Shown here: positions 26,121-33,931 of the stretch, piece after piece
How positions within the stretch are numbered: the stretch's first letter is position 1
Layout of the letters: each line of letters opens with the position of its first letter
Source: Ferrovibrio terrae
GTDB taxonomy: Bacteria; Pseudomonadota; Alphaproteobacteria; Ferrovibrionales; Ferrovibrionaceae
Length of the DNA: 64,000 bases
NCBI RefSeq assembly: GCF_007197755.1
Contig: NZ_CP041636.1
Coordinates: 2,578,001-2,642,000, forward strand
Direction of reading: 5' to 3'
Position numbers and translations under genes: made by a program
Notes under the pieces: generated by a model
Seen by the model: only the letters and a program-made list of their open reading frames with translations
What the model was told of the DNA's origin: nothing
Databases searched by the model: none

Positions 26121-26801
26121 ATGATGACCGCAGATCTCAGCCAGCAAGGATCGTCCAAGCCCCGTCGCAGCGCGCATTTCAAGCCGCGCGACGCCGGCCA
26201 CGTCCTGTCTGCGCTGCCGCGTCGGCGCGGCTTTGTGCGGTTCATGAAATTCATCCTGCCGATGATCGCGCTTGGCACCGTGGTGACGGTGATCGCCTGG
26301 CCGCAGATGGTGAAGCGCCGCCTGGCGATTCCGCTGACCTTCAGTGACGTGGAAACCGCCAATGCAGCACTGGTGATGAACAACCCGCGCTACCGCGGCA
26401 CCGATACCAACGGCCAGCCCTATGTAGTGACCGCCGATCGCGCGATCCAGGACCCGAAAGACGACAAGCAGGTCACGCTCGATCGCGTGCAGGCGGACAT
26501 GACCATGAGCAATGGTGAATGGTGGTCGCTGACATCTGATACCGGTCTTTACAATGGGACATCCCAGATGCTCGACCTGTTCGGTAACATCAACGTCTTT
26601 GGCGATCGCGGTACGGAGATGCATGGGCATTCCGCCGAGATCAACCTGCAGACCAAGGTGATTTCCAGCGACGACAAGGTCTGGGGCCATGCCGATTTCG
26701 GCACCATCAATGCCAATGGCATGCGAGTTTACGACAGGGGGCGGGTCATCGTGTTTATCAATGGCGTGAAGACGAAAGTCTTACCGCAGAAGCGGGGATG
26801 A
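26121..26801 (+). CDS. lptC: LPS export protein LptC
   Basis: A 226-residue bitopic protein. Residues 1-35 are basic and cytoplasmic, and one membrane helix lies at about 36-57 (FILPMIALGTVVTVIAWP). The periplasmic beta-jellyroll of the LptC/YrbK family follows, with NPRYRGTDTNGQPYVVTADRA and GLYNGTSQMLDLFGNINVF. It links the LptBFG transporter to LptA and hands lipopolysaccharide across the periplasm. It is longer at the N-terminus than the E. coli form. Its TGA overlaps the lptA ATG. Confidence 0.9.
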   Translation: MMTADLSQQGSSKPRRSAHFKPRDAGHVLSALPRRRGFVRFMKFILPMIALGTVVTVIAWPQMVKRRLAIPLTFSDVETANAALVMNNPRYRGTDTNGQPYVVTADRAIQDPKDDKQVTLDRVQADMTMSNGEWWSLTSDTGLYNGTSQMLDLFGNINVFGDRGTEMHGHSAEINLQTKVISSDDKVWGHADFGTINANGMRVYDRGRVIVFINGVKTKVLPQKRG

Positions 26802-27463
26802 GCGAAATGGATCGCTTCCTTCGATATCTGCCGAATTGCATGGCCGCGATGATTTTGGCCGGACTGGCTGTCGTTTCGCTTCCCGCAGCTGCGCAGATCG
26901 GTCTGGGCGCGCGACAGAACAACAACGAGCCGATCGACATCTCGTCCGATACGCTGGAGGTGCAGCAGGACAAGCAGCTTGCCATCTTCCGCGGCAAGGT
27001 CGATGTGATCCAGGGAGATACGCGCCTGCGCTCTGATGAGCTTTTCGTTTATTACCGCGACCGCAATGCGCAGGGCGCTGCTCCCGCGAGCGCCGCCGCC
27101 CCGCGTGCGCCGGCCCGCCCCGCGCCGCAGTCCACGGCCGCAGGGCCGGATTCCAATTCGATCACCAAGATCGAGGCCAAGGGCAACGTCTTCGTCTCCA
27201 CACCGAAGGAGCGGGCACAGGGCGATTTCGGCGTCTACGATGTCGACAAGAAAACCGTGACGATCACCGGCAATGTACTGCTGACCAGCGATGACAGCAC
27301 GCTGCGCTGCGCGCGGGCGGTGATGTATCAGGACACCGGCCGCAGCACCTGCGATCCGGCTGCAGGCCAGCGCGTGCGCGGCGTGATCATTCCGAACAAT
27401 AGCAATAACGCCGCACCTGCGCCCAATGCTCCGGCTCAGCAACAGGGAGGGCAGCGCCGATGA
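26798..27463 (+). CDS. lptA: LPS transport periplasmic protein LptA
   Basis: A 221-residue periplasmic protein. The signal peptide ends PAAAQ near residue 33. The OstA/LptA beta-jellyroll has [20 protein letters not shown] and [20 protein letters not shown]. An Ala/Pro-rich insert at about 88-115 breaks the usual domain, and the C-terminus is a low-complexity N/A/P/Q tail. LptA oligomers bridge the periplasm from LptC to LptD. The start overlaps the lptC stop (ATGA) and its own stop overlaps the lptB start (ATGA). Confidence 0.9.
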   Translation: MSEMDRFLRYLPNCMAAMILAGLAVVSLPAAAQIGLGARQNNNEPIDISSDTLEVQQDKQLAIFRGKVDVIQGDTRLRSDELFVYYRDRNAQGAAPASAAAPRAPARPAPQSTAAGPDSNSITKIEAKGNVFVSTPKERAQGDFGVYDVDKKTVTITGNVLLTSDDSTLRCARAVMYQDTGRSTCDPAAGQRVRGVIIPNNSNNAAPAPNAPAQQQGGQRR

Positions 27464-28257
27464 CGGCTGTCGGCGACAAGCCCGACGACAGGCAGGAGGC
27501 GGGCGAGGGCCTGCGCCTGGTTGCGGAAAATCCGTATCCGGGCCTGGCCGCGCATCGCCTGGGCAAGAGTTTCAAGAAGCGCCCGGTGCTGCGCGATGTC
27601 TCGCTCTATGTGCAGCGTGGCGAGGCGGTCGGCCTGCTCGGCCCCAACGGTGCCGGCAAGACCACGACCTTTTACATCATGACCGGACTGATCCGGCCCG
27701 ATCACGGCAACATCACGCTGGACGGCCATAATATCACCGGCCTGCCGATGTATCGCCGCTCGCGGCTCGGCATGGGCTATCTGCCGCAGGAAGCCTCGAT
27801 TTTCCGCGGCCTGACGGTGGAGCAGAATATCCGTTCCGTGCTGGAGCTGGTGGAGCCGGAAGCCGATCGTCGCGAGGCAATGCTGGACGATCTGCTGGCC
27901 GAATTCTCGATCACGCATCTGCGCCGCACGCCGGCGCTGGCGCTGTCGGGCGGCGAGCGCCGCCGCTGCGAAATCGCTCGCGCACTGGCCACGCAGCCGT
28001 CCTTCATGCTGCTCGACGAACCGCTGGCCGGCATCGATCCGATTGCGGTGGGCGAAATCCGCCAGCTGGTGTCGCATCTGAAGGATCGCGGCATCGGTGT
28101 GCTGATCACCGATCACAACGTTCGCGAAACTCTCGATATCATCGACCGTGCCTACATCCTGCATGACGGCAAGGTGCTGATGGAGGGCAGTCCGAGCGAA
28201 ATCGTCGCCGACGAGAATGTCCGGCGGGTTTACCTCGGCGAACGGTTCAGCTGGTGA
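27460..28257 (+). CDS. lptB: LPS export ABC transporter ATPase LptB
   Basis: A 265-residue ABC ATPase. Walker A is [10 protein letters not shown] near 64-73, the signature LSGGERRR near 164-171 and Walker [14 protein letters not shown] near 184-196, with the switch His in [28 protein letters not shown] is specific to the LptB family. As LptB2FG it drives extraction of lipopolysaccharide from the inner membrane; lptF and lptG are not in this window. The first 25 residues are a hydrophilic extension compared with E. coli LptB. Confidence 0.96.
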   Translation: MTAVGDKPDDRQEAGEGLRLVAENPYPGLAAHRLGKSFKKRPVLRDVSLYVQRGEAVGLLGPNGAGKTTTFYIMTGLIRPDHGNITLDGHNITGLPMYRRSRLGMGYLPQEASIFRGLTVEQNIRSVLELVEPEADRREAMLDDLLAEFSITHLRRTPALALSGGERRRCEIARALATQPSFMLLDEPLAGIDPIAVGEIRQLVSHLKDRGIGVLITDHNVRETLDIIDRAYILHDGKVLMEGSPSEIVADENVRRVYLGERFSW

Positions 28258-28271
28258 CGGGCCCCTAAGCC

Positions 28272-29825
28272 ATGGCCTTGGGTCCGCGTCTTGAGCTGAG
28301 GCAGGGTCAGGCGCTCGTTATGACGCCGCAGCTGCAGCAGGCTATCAAGCTGCTGCAGCTCTCCAATCTTGAACTGACCGCCTATGTCGAGCAGGAACTC
28401 GAGCGCAATCCCCTGCTCGAGCGTCTGGATGGCGATGGTCCCGGCGAGGACACCCGCGATTCATTCGATACCGCCGACGCTGATGGCCCGGCCGAACGCC
28501 TGGATCTGAGTTCCGATGGCATCGCCGACAAGGCGCGCGAGGCGATGGACGTTGATCCTGACGGTGACAATACCTTCAACAACGACAGCGGTTACGATGC
28601 CGCCAATGCCGATATAGGCCTGGCCAGCAATTATATCAGCGGCCGGGGCGGCGACAGCCGCTTCGACGAGGACGGCGGCGGGCTGGAGCAGACGCTGTCG
28701 GAAAATCCCAGCCTGCGCGAACATGTGCAGGATCAGTGGCTGCTGATGCCGGCCAATGTCGGCGACCGGTTGATCGGCGCGGCGCTGATCGATGCGCTGG
28801 ACGAGGCCGGCTACATCACTGAGCCGCTGGACGACATCGCTGCCCGCCTTGGGATCGAAGCCGACGAGGTGGAGGCCGTGCTGGTCGATCTGCAGACCAT
28901 CGAGCCGGCGGGGATTTTTGCCCGCTCGCTGAAGGAATGCCTGGGGATACAACTGCGCGCGCGCGACCGGCTCGACCCCGCCATGCAGGCGCTGCTGGAC
29001 AATCTGGAGATGCTGGCCAAGCGCGATATTCCGGGTCTGATGCGCATCTGCGGCGTCGACCAGGAAGACATCGCCGACATGGTGCAGGAAATCCGCGCGC
29101 TCAATCCCAAGCCAGGCCTGCTGTTCGGCGGCGAGCCGGTGCAGACGCTGGTGCCCGACGTTTACATCCGGCGCGCCAATGATGGCAGCTGGACGGTGGA
29201 GCTGAACAGTGACACGTTGCCACGCGTGCTGGTCAACAGCCGCTATTATGCCCGCGTCACCAAACCCGAAAAGACCAACAGCGCCCAGAACAGCCAGCTC
29301 AAGCAGACCAAGACCTATATGTCGGATTGCCTGAACTCGGCGAACTGGCTGGTCAAGTCGCTCGACCAGCGGGCGCAGACCATCCTCAAGGTCGCCAGCG
29401 AGATCGTGCGGCAGCAGGACGCCTTCCTGCGTCATGGCGTGTCGCATCTCAAGCCGCTCAATCTGCGTGCCGTGGCCGAGGCCATCGAAATGCACGAAAG
29501 CACGGTCAGCCGCGTCACCTCGAACAAGACGATGGCGACACCGCGCGGGATTTTCGAGATGAAGTATTTCTTCACCGCCAGCATCGCGGCCACCGATGGC
29601 GGTGAGGCCTTCTCGGCAGAGTCGATCCGTCACCGGATCAAAACGCTGATCGATGCCGAGAGCGCCGCCGACGTGCTGTCGGACGACAAGATCGTCGAGA
29701 TGCTGGCCGGCAAGGGTGTCGATATCGCCCGGCGCACGGTGGCGAAATATCGTGAAGCGATGAACATTCCGTCTTCAGTGGAACGCCGGCGCCTCAAGAA
29801 GGCCGGCCTGCTGAAGGCCGGCTGA
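28272..29825 (+). CDS. rpoN: RNA polymerase sigma-54 factor RpoN
   Basis: A 517-residue sigma-54. The Gln/Leu-rich activator-interacting region I is at 1-45 (LELRQGQALVMTPQLQQAIK). An acidic region II spans about 55-135, and the core-binding domain lies at about 140-320. A helix-turn-helix is near 395-420, and the RpoN box ARRTVAKYRE at 486-495 recognises the -24 element. It directs polymerase to promoters that need an AAA+ activator. It lies 14 bases after lptB, the usual order, and is probably co-expressed with the lpt genes. Confidence 0.97.
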   Translation: MALGPRLELRQGQALVMTPQLQQAIKLLQLSNLELTAYVEQELERNPLLERLDGDGPGEDTRDSFDTADADGPAERLDLSSDGIADKAREAMDVDPDGDNTFNNDSGYDAANADIGLASNYISGRGGDSRFDEDGGGLEQTLSENPSLREHVQDQWLLMPANVGDRLIGAALIDALDEAGYITEPLDDIAARLGIEADEVEAVLVDLQTIEPAGIFARSLKECLGIQLRARDRLDPAMQALLDNLEMLAKRDIPGLMRICGVDQEDIADMVQEIRALNPKPGLLFGGEPVQTLVPDVYIRRANDGSWTVELNSDTLPRVLVNSRYYARVTKPEKTNSAQNSQLKQTKTYMSDCLNSANWLVKSLDQRAQTILKVASEIVRQQDAFLRHGVSHLKPLNLRAVAEAIEMHESTVSRVTSNKTMATPRGIFEMKYFFTASIAATDGGEAFSAESIRHRIKTLIDAESAADVLSDDKIVEMLAGKGVDIARRTVAKYREAMNIPSSVERRRLKKAGLLKAG

Positions 29826-29838
29826 AACGAGAGAGAGC

Positions 29839-30486
29839 ATGGCCGATATTGCGCCGCTATTTGAAAGCAACCGTGCTTGGGCGATTTCCAAGCTGAATGC
29901 AGATCCGGGTTTCTTCGACCGGCTGACGCATCAACAGACTCCGTCCTATCTGTGGATCGGCTGTGCCGACAGCCGCGTGCCGGCCAATGAAATCGTCGGC
30001 CTCGATCCGGGCGAATTGTTCGTGCACCGCAATGTTGCCAACCTGGTGCATCCGGCCGACATGAACTGCCTGGCGGTATTGCAGTACGCCATCGAGTATC
30101 TGAAGGTGAAGCATGTGATTGTCACCGGGCATTACGGTTGCGGTGGCGTGCGTGCGGCAATGCAGCCGCAGCAACTCGGCCTGATCGACCACTGGCTGCG
30201 GCCAATCCGCGATGTCTATGCCAAGCATGAAATCGAGTTGAAGGATGTGGTGGACGAGTACAAGCGCCTGAATCTGCTCTGCGAGATGAATGTCCGCGAA
30301 CAGGTTGCAAATCTCGCCAAGACCACCATCGTGCAGAACGCTTGGCATCGTGGCCAGGATCTCAGCCTGCATGGCTGGGTATACGGAATATCTAACGGCT
30401 TGATCCGCGATCTGGGCGTTACCATATCCGGGGTTGAGCCGGTCGACCGAATCTTCCGTACCGAACCGGCCCAGTCGGCACCTTAA
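29839..30486 (+). CDS. can: Beta-class carbonic anhydrase
   Basis: A 215-residue zinc enzyme interconverting CO2 and bicarbonate. Zinc ligands Cys and the catalytic Asp-Arg dyad are in CADSRVPANEIVGLDPGELF near 42-61, followed by HRNVANLV. The remaining ligands are in HYGCGGVRAA near 98-107. Standard length. GAGAGAG seven bases upstream marks the start, 13 bases after rpoN. Its position between rpoN and hpf interrupts a widespread gene order, and hpf then has its own promoter. Confidence 0.95.
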   Translation: MADIAPLFESNRAWAISKLNADPGFFDRLTHQQTPSYLWIGCADSRVPANEIVGLDPGELFVHRNVANLVHPADMNCLAVLQYAIEYLKVKHVIVTGHYGCGGVRAAMQPQQLGLIDHWLRPIRDVYAKHEIELKDVVDEYKRLNLLCEMNVREQVANLAKTTIVQNAWHRGQDLSLHGWVYGISNGLIRDLGVTISGVEPVDRIFRTEPAQSAP

Positions 30487-30565
30487 CCATTGCCGTATAG
30501 GTTAACCGCAGCGAGACGGCTGTGGATAGTTTATGAATCAATGGGTTAACGAATTTTACATTCGG

Positions 30566-30594
30566 TTGACAGGGAAAAGGCCCTTGTCTATGGT
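30566..30594 (+). promoter_or_regulatory. Strong sigma-70 promoter for hpf-ptsN
   Basis: A perfect -35 TTGACA (30566-30571), a 17-base spacer and TATGGT (30589-30594) predict a start near 30601 and a leader of about 68 bases before hpf. The 182-base gap also holds three GTTAAC-like motifs (near 30485, 30508 and 30544) of unknown meaning. Confidence 0.7.
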
Positions 30595-30668
30595 CCGCGC
30601 CGCATGACGGGCGAAGGCCGCCGTACTACACTCATGCTCTGACCGATCGAACTCGGATTTCGACACAC

Positions 30669-30995
30669 ATGAAAATCCTGACTTCCGGACAGCAGCTCGA
30701 CCTTGGCGATTCTCTGCGCGCCTATGTCGAGGAGCATCTCACTGCCGCCGTGTCCAAGTACATGGACAATGCCATTGAAGCCAATGTCGTGTTTCGTCTC
30801 GACGGCTCGATGTACCATTGCCAGTGTACCGTCCACATCGGCGCGGGGATTTCCATGCAGGCGGCCGCCGAAGGCAACGACATCTACGTCAGCTTCGATC
30901 AGGCGCTGGACAAGCTTGCCAAGCAAGTCCGCCGCGACAAGCGCAAGCGACGCAATCATCACCAGCGGCCCACTGAGACCGGAGATGCTGCCTGA
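30669..30995 (+). CDS. hpf: Ribosome hibernation-promoting factor, short form
   Basis: A 108-residue protein of the HPF/YfiA/RaiA family with the beta-alpha-beta-beta-beta-alpha ribosome-binding domain: LGDSLRAYVEEHLTAAVSKY near 13-32, ASIDRALDKL-like helix near 78-90, then a basic tail RRDKRKRRNHHQ. It binds the 30S decoding region in stationary phase. Many alphaproteobacteria have a long form of about 190 residues with a C-terminal dimerisation domain; here the frame stops right after the basic linker and ptsN begins 55 bases on, so that domain is missing. Confidence 0.92.
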   Translation: MKILTSGQQLDLGDSLRAYVEEHLTAAVSKYMDNAIEANVVFRLDGSMYHCQCTVHIGAGISMQAAAEGNDIYVSFDQALDKLAKQVRRDKRKRRNHHQRPTETGDAA

Positions 30996-31050
30996 GCCTC
31001 GTTGAGGCCAGCTCGCATCGATGGTAGACGCCGCGGAGGCACTGTTCCCC

Positions 31051-31515
31051 ATGGAAATCTTTCAGCTCTTGAGCCCGGATGGCGTAATGGCCAACCTCAA
31101 GGCCAATAGCAAGAAGCAGTCGCTGCAGGAGCTTTCCGCCCGCGCTGCAAAAATCACCGGCCAGCATGAACGCGCGATCTTCGACACACTGCTCGAGCGC
31201 GAGCGTCTTGGCACCACCGGTGTAGGCAATGGCATCGCGATCCCGCATGGCCGTCTGCCTGGCCTGGACAAGTTGTATGGCCTGTTCGCCCGCGTCGAGC
31301 GTCCGATCGATTTCGATTCGATCGACGAGATGCCGGTCGATCTCATTTTCCTGCTGTTGGCACCTGAATCGGCCGGTGCGGATCACCTGAAGGCGCTGGC
31401 CCGCGTGTCGCGCCTGCTGCGCGACAAGGGCGTGTGCGAAAAGCTGCGCGGTGCTGAAAGCGCCGACGCGATCTACGCCCTGCTCACTGACAGTCCGACC
31501 AGCCACGCCGCCTGA
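31051..31515 (+). CDS. ptsN: Nitrogen-related PTS enzyme IIA (PtsN)
   Basis: A 154-residue EIIA-Ntr protein. The phosphorylated His is in GNGIAIPHGRLPG near 64-76, and LLRDKGVCEKLRGAESADAIY is the C-terminal helix pair. It receives phosphate from PtsP/NPr and tunes nitrogen, potassium and envelope stress functions. The start at MEIFQLLSPDGV fits the family and has GGAGG 12 bases upstream; an ATG at 31021 would add ten residues. The order rpoN...hpf-ptsN is conserved in Proteobacteria. Confidence 0.94.
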   Translation: MEIFQLLSPDGVMANLKANSKKQSLQELSARAAKITGQHERAIFDTLLERERLGTTGVGNGIAIPHGRLPGLDKLYGLFARVERPIDFDSIDEMPVDLIFLLLAPESAGADHLKALARVSRLLRDKGVCEKLRGAESADAIYALLTDSPTSHAA

Positions 31516-31550
31516 TCAGAGACCGGGCGGGGCGTGGTTGGTTGTCCTGC

Positions 31551-31796
31551 TTACTGCACGCTGACGGGAAGCAGATCGTTCTGCACGGCGGCTGCAAAGG
31601 CCAGATCGCGTTCTGGTGCAAATCCCAACTGTGTGCCATTGGCGGCGTAGATGCCCCAAGCCAGTCCTTCCGGCGTCTGGACCGGACGAATATAGGCCAG
31701 ATCAGGCGCGCCGAGATTGGCGAAGGATTCTTCCGTCATCAGCGGTTGGGTCTGAAGCTCATCAGACTTACGGTCTTGATTATTGGGGGTAGCCAT
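31551..31796 (-). CDS. DUF1150-family protein
   Basis: An 81-residue protein matching the alphaproteobacterial DUF1150 family: SFANLGAPDLAYIRPVQTPEG, then AWGIYAANGTQLGFAPERDLAFAAA near the C-terminus. Its function is unknown. It lies 23 bases downstream of the hsp20 gene, a pairing seen widely in this class, so a role in the heat-stress response is likely but not shown. Confidence 0.88.
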   Translation of the reverse strand: MATPNNQDRKSDELQTQPLMTEESFANLGAPDLAYIRPVQTPEGLAWGIYAANGTQLGFAPERDLAFAAAVQNDLLPVSVQ

Positions 31797-31819
31797 TTGC
31801 TTTCTCCTTCCGGCCGCCT

Positions 31820-32287
31820 TTAGCTGCGTCCGGTTCCAGGCTTGCCGCCGACGCCTAAAGTGTCGGCGCGGCCGCCATCAGTCATATTAATAGCAATGTT
31901 GCGGACCTGAGGTTCCGGCCGGGGGCGGTGCAAATCGATATGCAGCAGCCCATTGCCAAGCTCGGCTCGCACCACTTCTATGCCATCTGCCAGGACAAAG
32001 CTGCGCTGGAACTGCCGAGCTGCGATGCCACGGTGCAGGTAAATACGTTCTTTGTCGTCGGTTTGTTTACCGCGAATGACCAGCTGATTGTCTTCCACGG
32101 TAATGGCTAGGTCGGCCGGACTGAAACCGGCAACGGCCAGCGTGATACGCAGCTCGTTCTCACCGGTCTGTTCAATATTATAGGGCGGGTAGCCTTCGGA
32201 TCCAGCTTTGGTCGCGCGCTCGATCATGCGTTCGACATGGTCGAATCCGAGCAGCAGCGGGCTGGAAAAAATGGAAACGCGGCTCAT
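31820..32287 (-). CDS. Small heat-shock protein, Hsp20/alpha-crystallin (IbpA-like)
   Basis: A 155-residue small heat-shock protein. The N-terminal arm SPLLLGFDHVERMIERA is followed by PPYNIEQTGENELRITLAVAG, the start of the alpha-crystallin domain (about 35-125), and the I-X-I-like tail lies near the end. It holds unfolding proteins in the cytoplasm until other chaperones act. I set the start at the ATG with AAGGAG seven bases upstream; a much longer frame runs antisense through the neighbour and is not real. A sigma-32-like promoter and an SD-blocking inverted repeat lie upstream. Confidence 0.95.
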   Translation of the reverse strand: MSRVSIFSSPLLLGFDHVERMIERATKAGSEGYPPYNIEQTGENELRITLAVAGFSPADLAITVEDNQLVIRGKQTDDKERIYLHRGIAARQFQRSFVLADGIEVVRAELGNGLLHIDLHRPRPEPQVRNIAINMTDGGRADTLGVGGKPGTGRS

Positions 32288-32293
32288 TCTGCA

Positions 32294-32331
32294 CTCCTTT
32301 GAAAGCGAGTAGCGACCCGGACCCTCAAAGG
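32294..32331 (-). promoter_or_regulatory. Putative RNA thermometer in the hsp20 leader
   Basis: In the minus-strand leader, CCUUUGA (from 32331-32325) is the exact complement of UCAAAGG (32302-32296), which overlaps the Shine-Dalgarno AAAGGAG of hsp20. Four further wobble and GC pairs extend the stem inward. Folding would hide the ribosome site at low temperature. This resembles fourU/ROSE-type control of small heat-shock genes; the thermometer function is inferred. Confidence 0.45.
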
Positions 32332-32348
32332 CATCCGGACAATGAAGG

Positions 32349-32379
32349 ATGTGGGGTGTGGCGGGTTGCGGATCAAGTC
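32349..32379 (-). promoter_or_regulatory. Sigma-32-like heat-shock promoter for hsp20
   Basis: On the minus strand GACTTGATC (32379-32371) and CCCCACAT (32356-32349) are 14-15 bases apart, close to the sigma-32 pattern CTTGAA-N13-17-CCCCATNT. The transcript would begin about 55 bases before the hsp20 start and include the SD-blocking stem. Confidence 0.5.
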
Positions 32380-32419
32380 CTGTCTGGGCAGGATGTTGCC
32401 GCGCAAACGGAGGTATATT

Positions 32420-33931
32420 GTGGCGGAAACCGGGCAAAAAATTGAAACCGTCGGCGTCATCGGCGCGGGCGCGATGGGGCGGGGCATTGCTCAGGTCGGC
32501 ATGACCGGCGGTATGGCGGTATTGTTGTATGACGCGATGGCTGGCGCCGCCGCGAAGGCGCGCGATGCGATCTTTGCCCAGCTCGACCAGATGGTCAGCA
32601 AGGGCCGCCTGGAAGATGATGCCGCAGCCGTCGCCAAGACGCGGCTCACGGTGGTCGATACAATGGATGCCTTCGCGCCGGCCGATCTGGTGGTCGAAGC
32701 CATCGTCGAAAACCTGGCCATCAAGCAGGAGGTGTTCCGCAAGCTGGAAGCCATCGTGCGACCCGATTGCCTGCTCGCTTCGAACACCTCGTCGCTGCGC
32801 ATCGCCAGCATTGCGGCCACCTGCCAACACCGCGCGCGCATTGCCGGCCTGCATTTCTTCAATCCGGTGCCGCTGATGAAGTTGGTCGAGGTGATCCGCG
32901 CGCCAGGCACCAGCGATGCGGCCATCGCCGCGCTGGTGGCGGTCGGCGAGCGGATGGGCCGCCTGCCGGTCGTGGTGCAGGATAGCCCGGGCTTCCTGGT
33001 CAATCTCGGTGGCCGCGCCTATACGCAGGAAGCCCTGCGCATCGTCTCCGAGGGCGTGGCGACGCCGGCCCAGGTGGATGCCGTGATGCGCGACAACTGG
33101 GGCTTCAAGATGGGGCCGTTTGAGTTGATGGACCTGACCGGCATCGACGTGAACTTCCCGGTCAGCCAGATCATTCACGAAGGCTATTTCTACGATCGCC
33201 GGCTGGCGACCGCGCCGCTGCATCAGCTGCTGAAGGAAAGTGGCCGGCTGGGGCGCAAGAGTAAGCAGGGCTTCTTCGCGTATGACGATGCAGGCAAAGG
33301 TGTGGTGCCTTCGGCCGATGCCACCAGTGCCGCGCCGGCGGCCGAGAAAGTTGTGCTGGCCGATGCCGATGACGAGGCGCTGGGCGAATTGCTGCGCAGT
33401 TTCGGTTTCGAGGTCAGCGGCTTCGACGATGGCGACAGCGCGATCCTCTGCGCGCCGCTCGGCATGGATGTTTCGACGTATGCCACCGAGCGCAAACTGG
33501 ATCACCGCCGGCTGTTCGGCCTCGATATTGCCGGTAAGCTGGACAAGCGGTTGACCCTGATGCGTGCGCCAGGCGCGCGCCGCGACCTGCTGGATGCCGT
33601 GGTGGCGCGCCTGCACGGCGCTGGCCGCGCAGTGACCGCGATTACCGACAGCCCCGGCTTCATCGGGCAGCGCATTGCCGCCATGGTGGCCAATCTGGGC
33701 TGCGAGATGGCTCAGATCCGCGTCGCCACGCCCGCCGATATCGACAAGGCGATGACACTGGGCCTGAACTATCCGTTCGGTCCGCTGGCGCTGGCCGATG
33801 CGATGGGACTGGAGACCGTCCATACGGTGCTGACCCAGCTGCAGGCGATCACCGGGGACGACCGCTATCGCCCCAGCCTGTGGCTTCGCCGCCGGGCGCA
33901 GCTTGGTCTTTCTGCCTTGACGGACGACTAA
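32420..33931 (+). CDS. 3-hydroxyacyl-CoA dehydrogenase (PaaH/FadB2-like, two C-terminal domains)
   Basis: A 503-residue NAD-dependent dehydrogenase. The Rossmann domain at about 8-190 begins VGVIGAGAMGRGIAQV, with SNTSSLRI and LHFFNPVPLMKLVEV (catalytic His) in place. Two 3HCDH C-terminal domains follow (about 195-290 and 410-500), as in the phenylacetate-pathway enzyme PaaH. It oxidises L-3-hydroxyacyl-CoA to 3-oxoacyl-CoA. The GTG start has GGAGG six bases upstream; a 26-residue longer frame lacks a ribosome site. The stop overlaps the convergent cyclase stop by two bases. Confidence 0.93.
   Translation: MAETGQKIETVGVIGAGAMGRGIAQVGMTGGMAVLLYDAMAGAAAKARDAIFAQLDQMVSKGRLEDDAAAVAKTRLTVVDTMDAFAPADLVVEAIVENLAIKQEVFRKLEAIVRPDCLLASNTSSLRIASIAATCQHRARIAGLHFFNPVPLMKLVEVIRAPGTSDAAIAALVAVGERMGRLPVVVQDSPGFLVNLGGRAYTQEALRIVSEGVATPAQVDAVMRDNWGFKMGPFELMDLTGIDVNFPVSQIIHEGYFYDRRLATAPLHQLLKESGRLGRKSKQGFFAYDDAGKGVVPSADATSAAPAAEKVVLADADDEALGELLRSFGFEVSGFDDGDSAILCAPLGMDVSTYATERKLDHRRLFGLDIAGKLDKRLTLMRAPGARRDLLDAVVARLHGAGRAVTAITDSPGFIGQRIAAMVANLGCEMAQIRVATPADIDKAMTLGLNYPFGPLALADAMGLETVHTVLTQLQAITGDDRYRPSLWLRRRAQLGLSALTDD

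Noticed and set aside
30483-30560. TTAAC motifs before hpf as CtrA sites
   Set aside because: Spacing does not give TTAA-N7-TTAA; only half-sites are present.
32288-33823. Upstream extension of the hsp20 frame to 667 codons
   Set aside because: Runs antisense through the 3-hydroxyacyl-CoA dehydrogenase gene. The hsp20 start at 32287 has a perfect ribosome site and family-like N-terminus.
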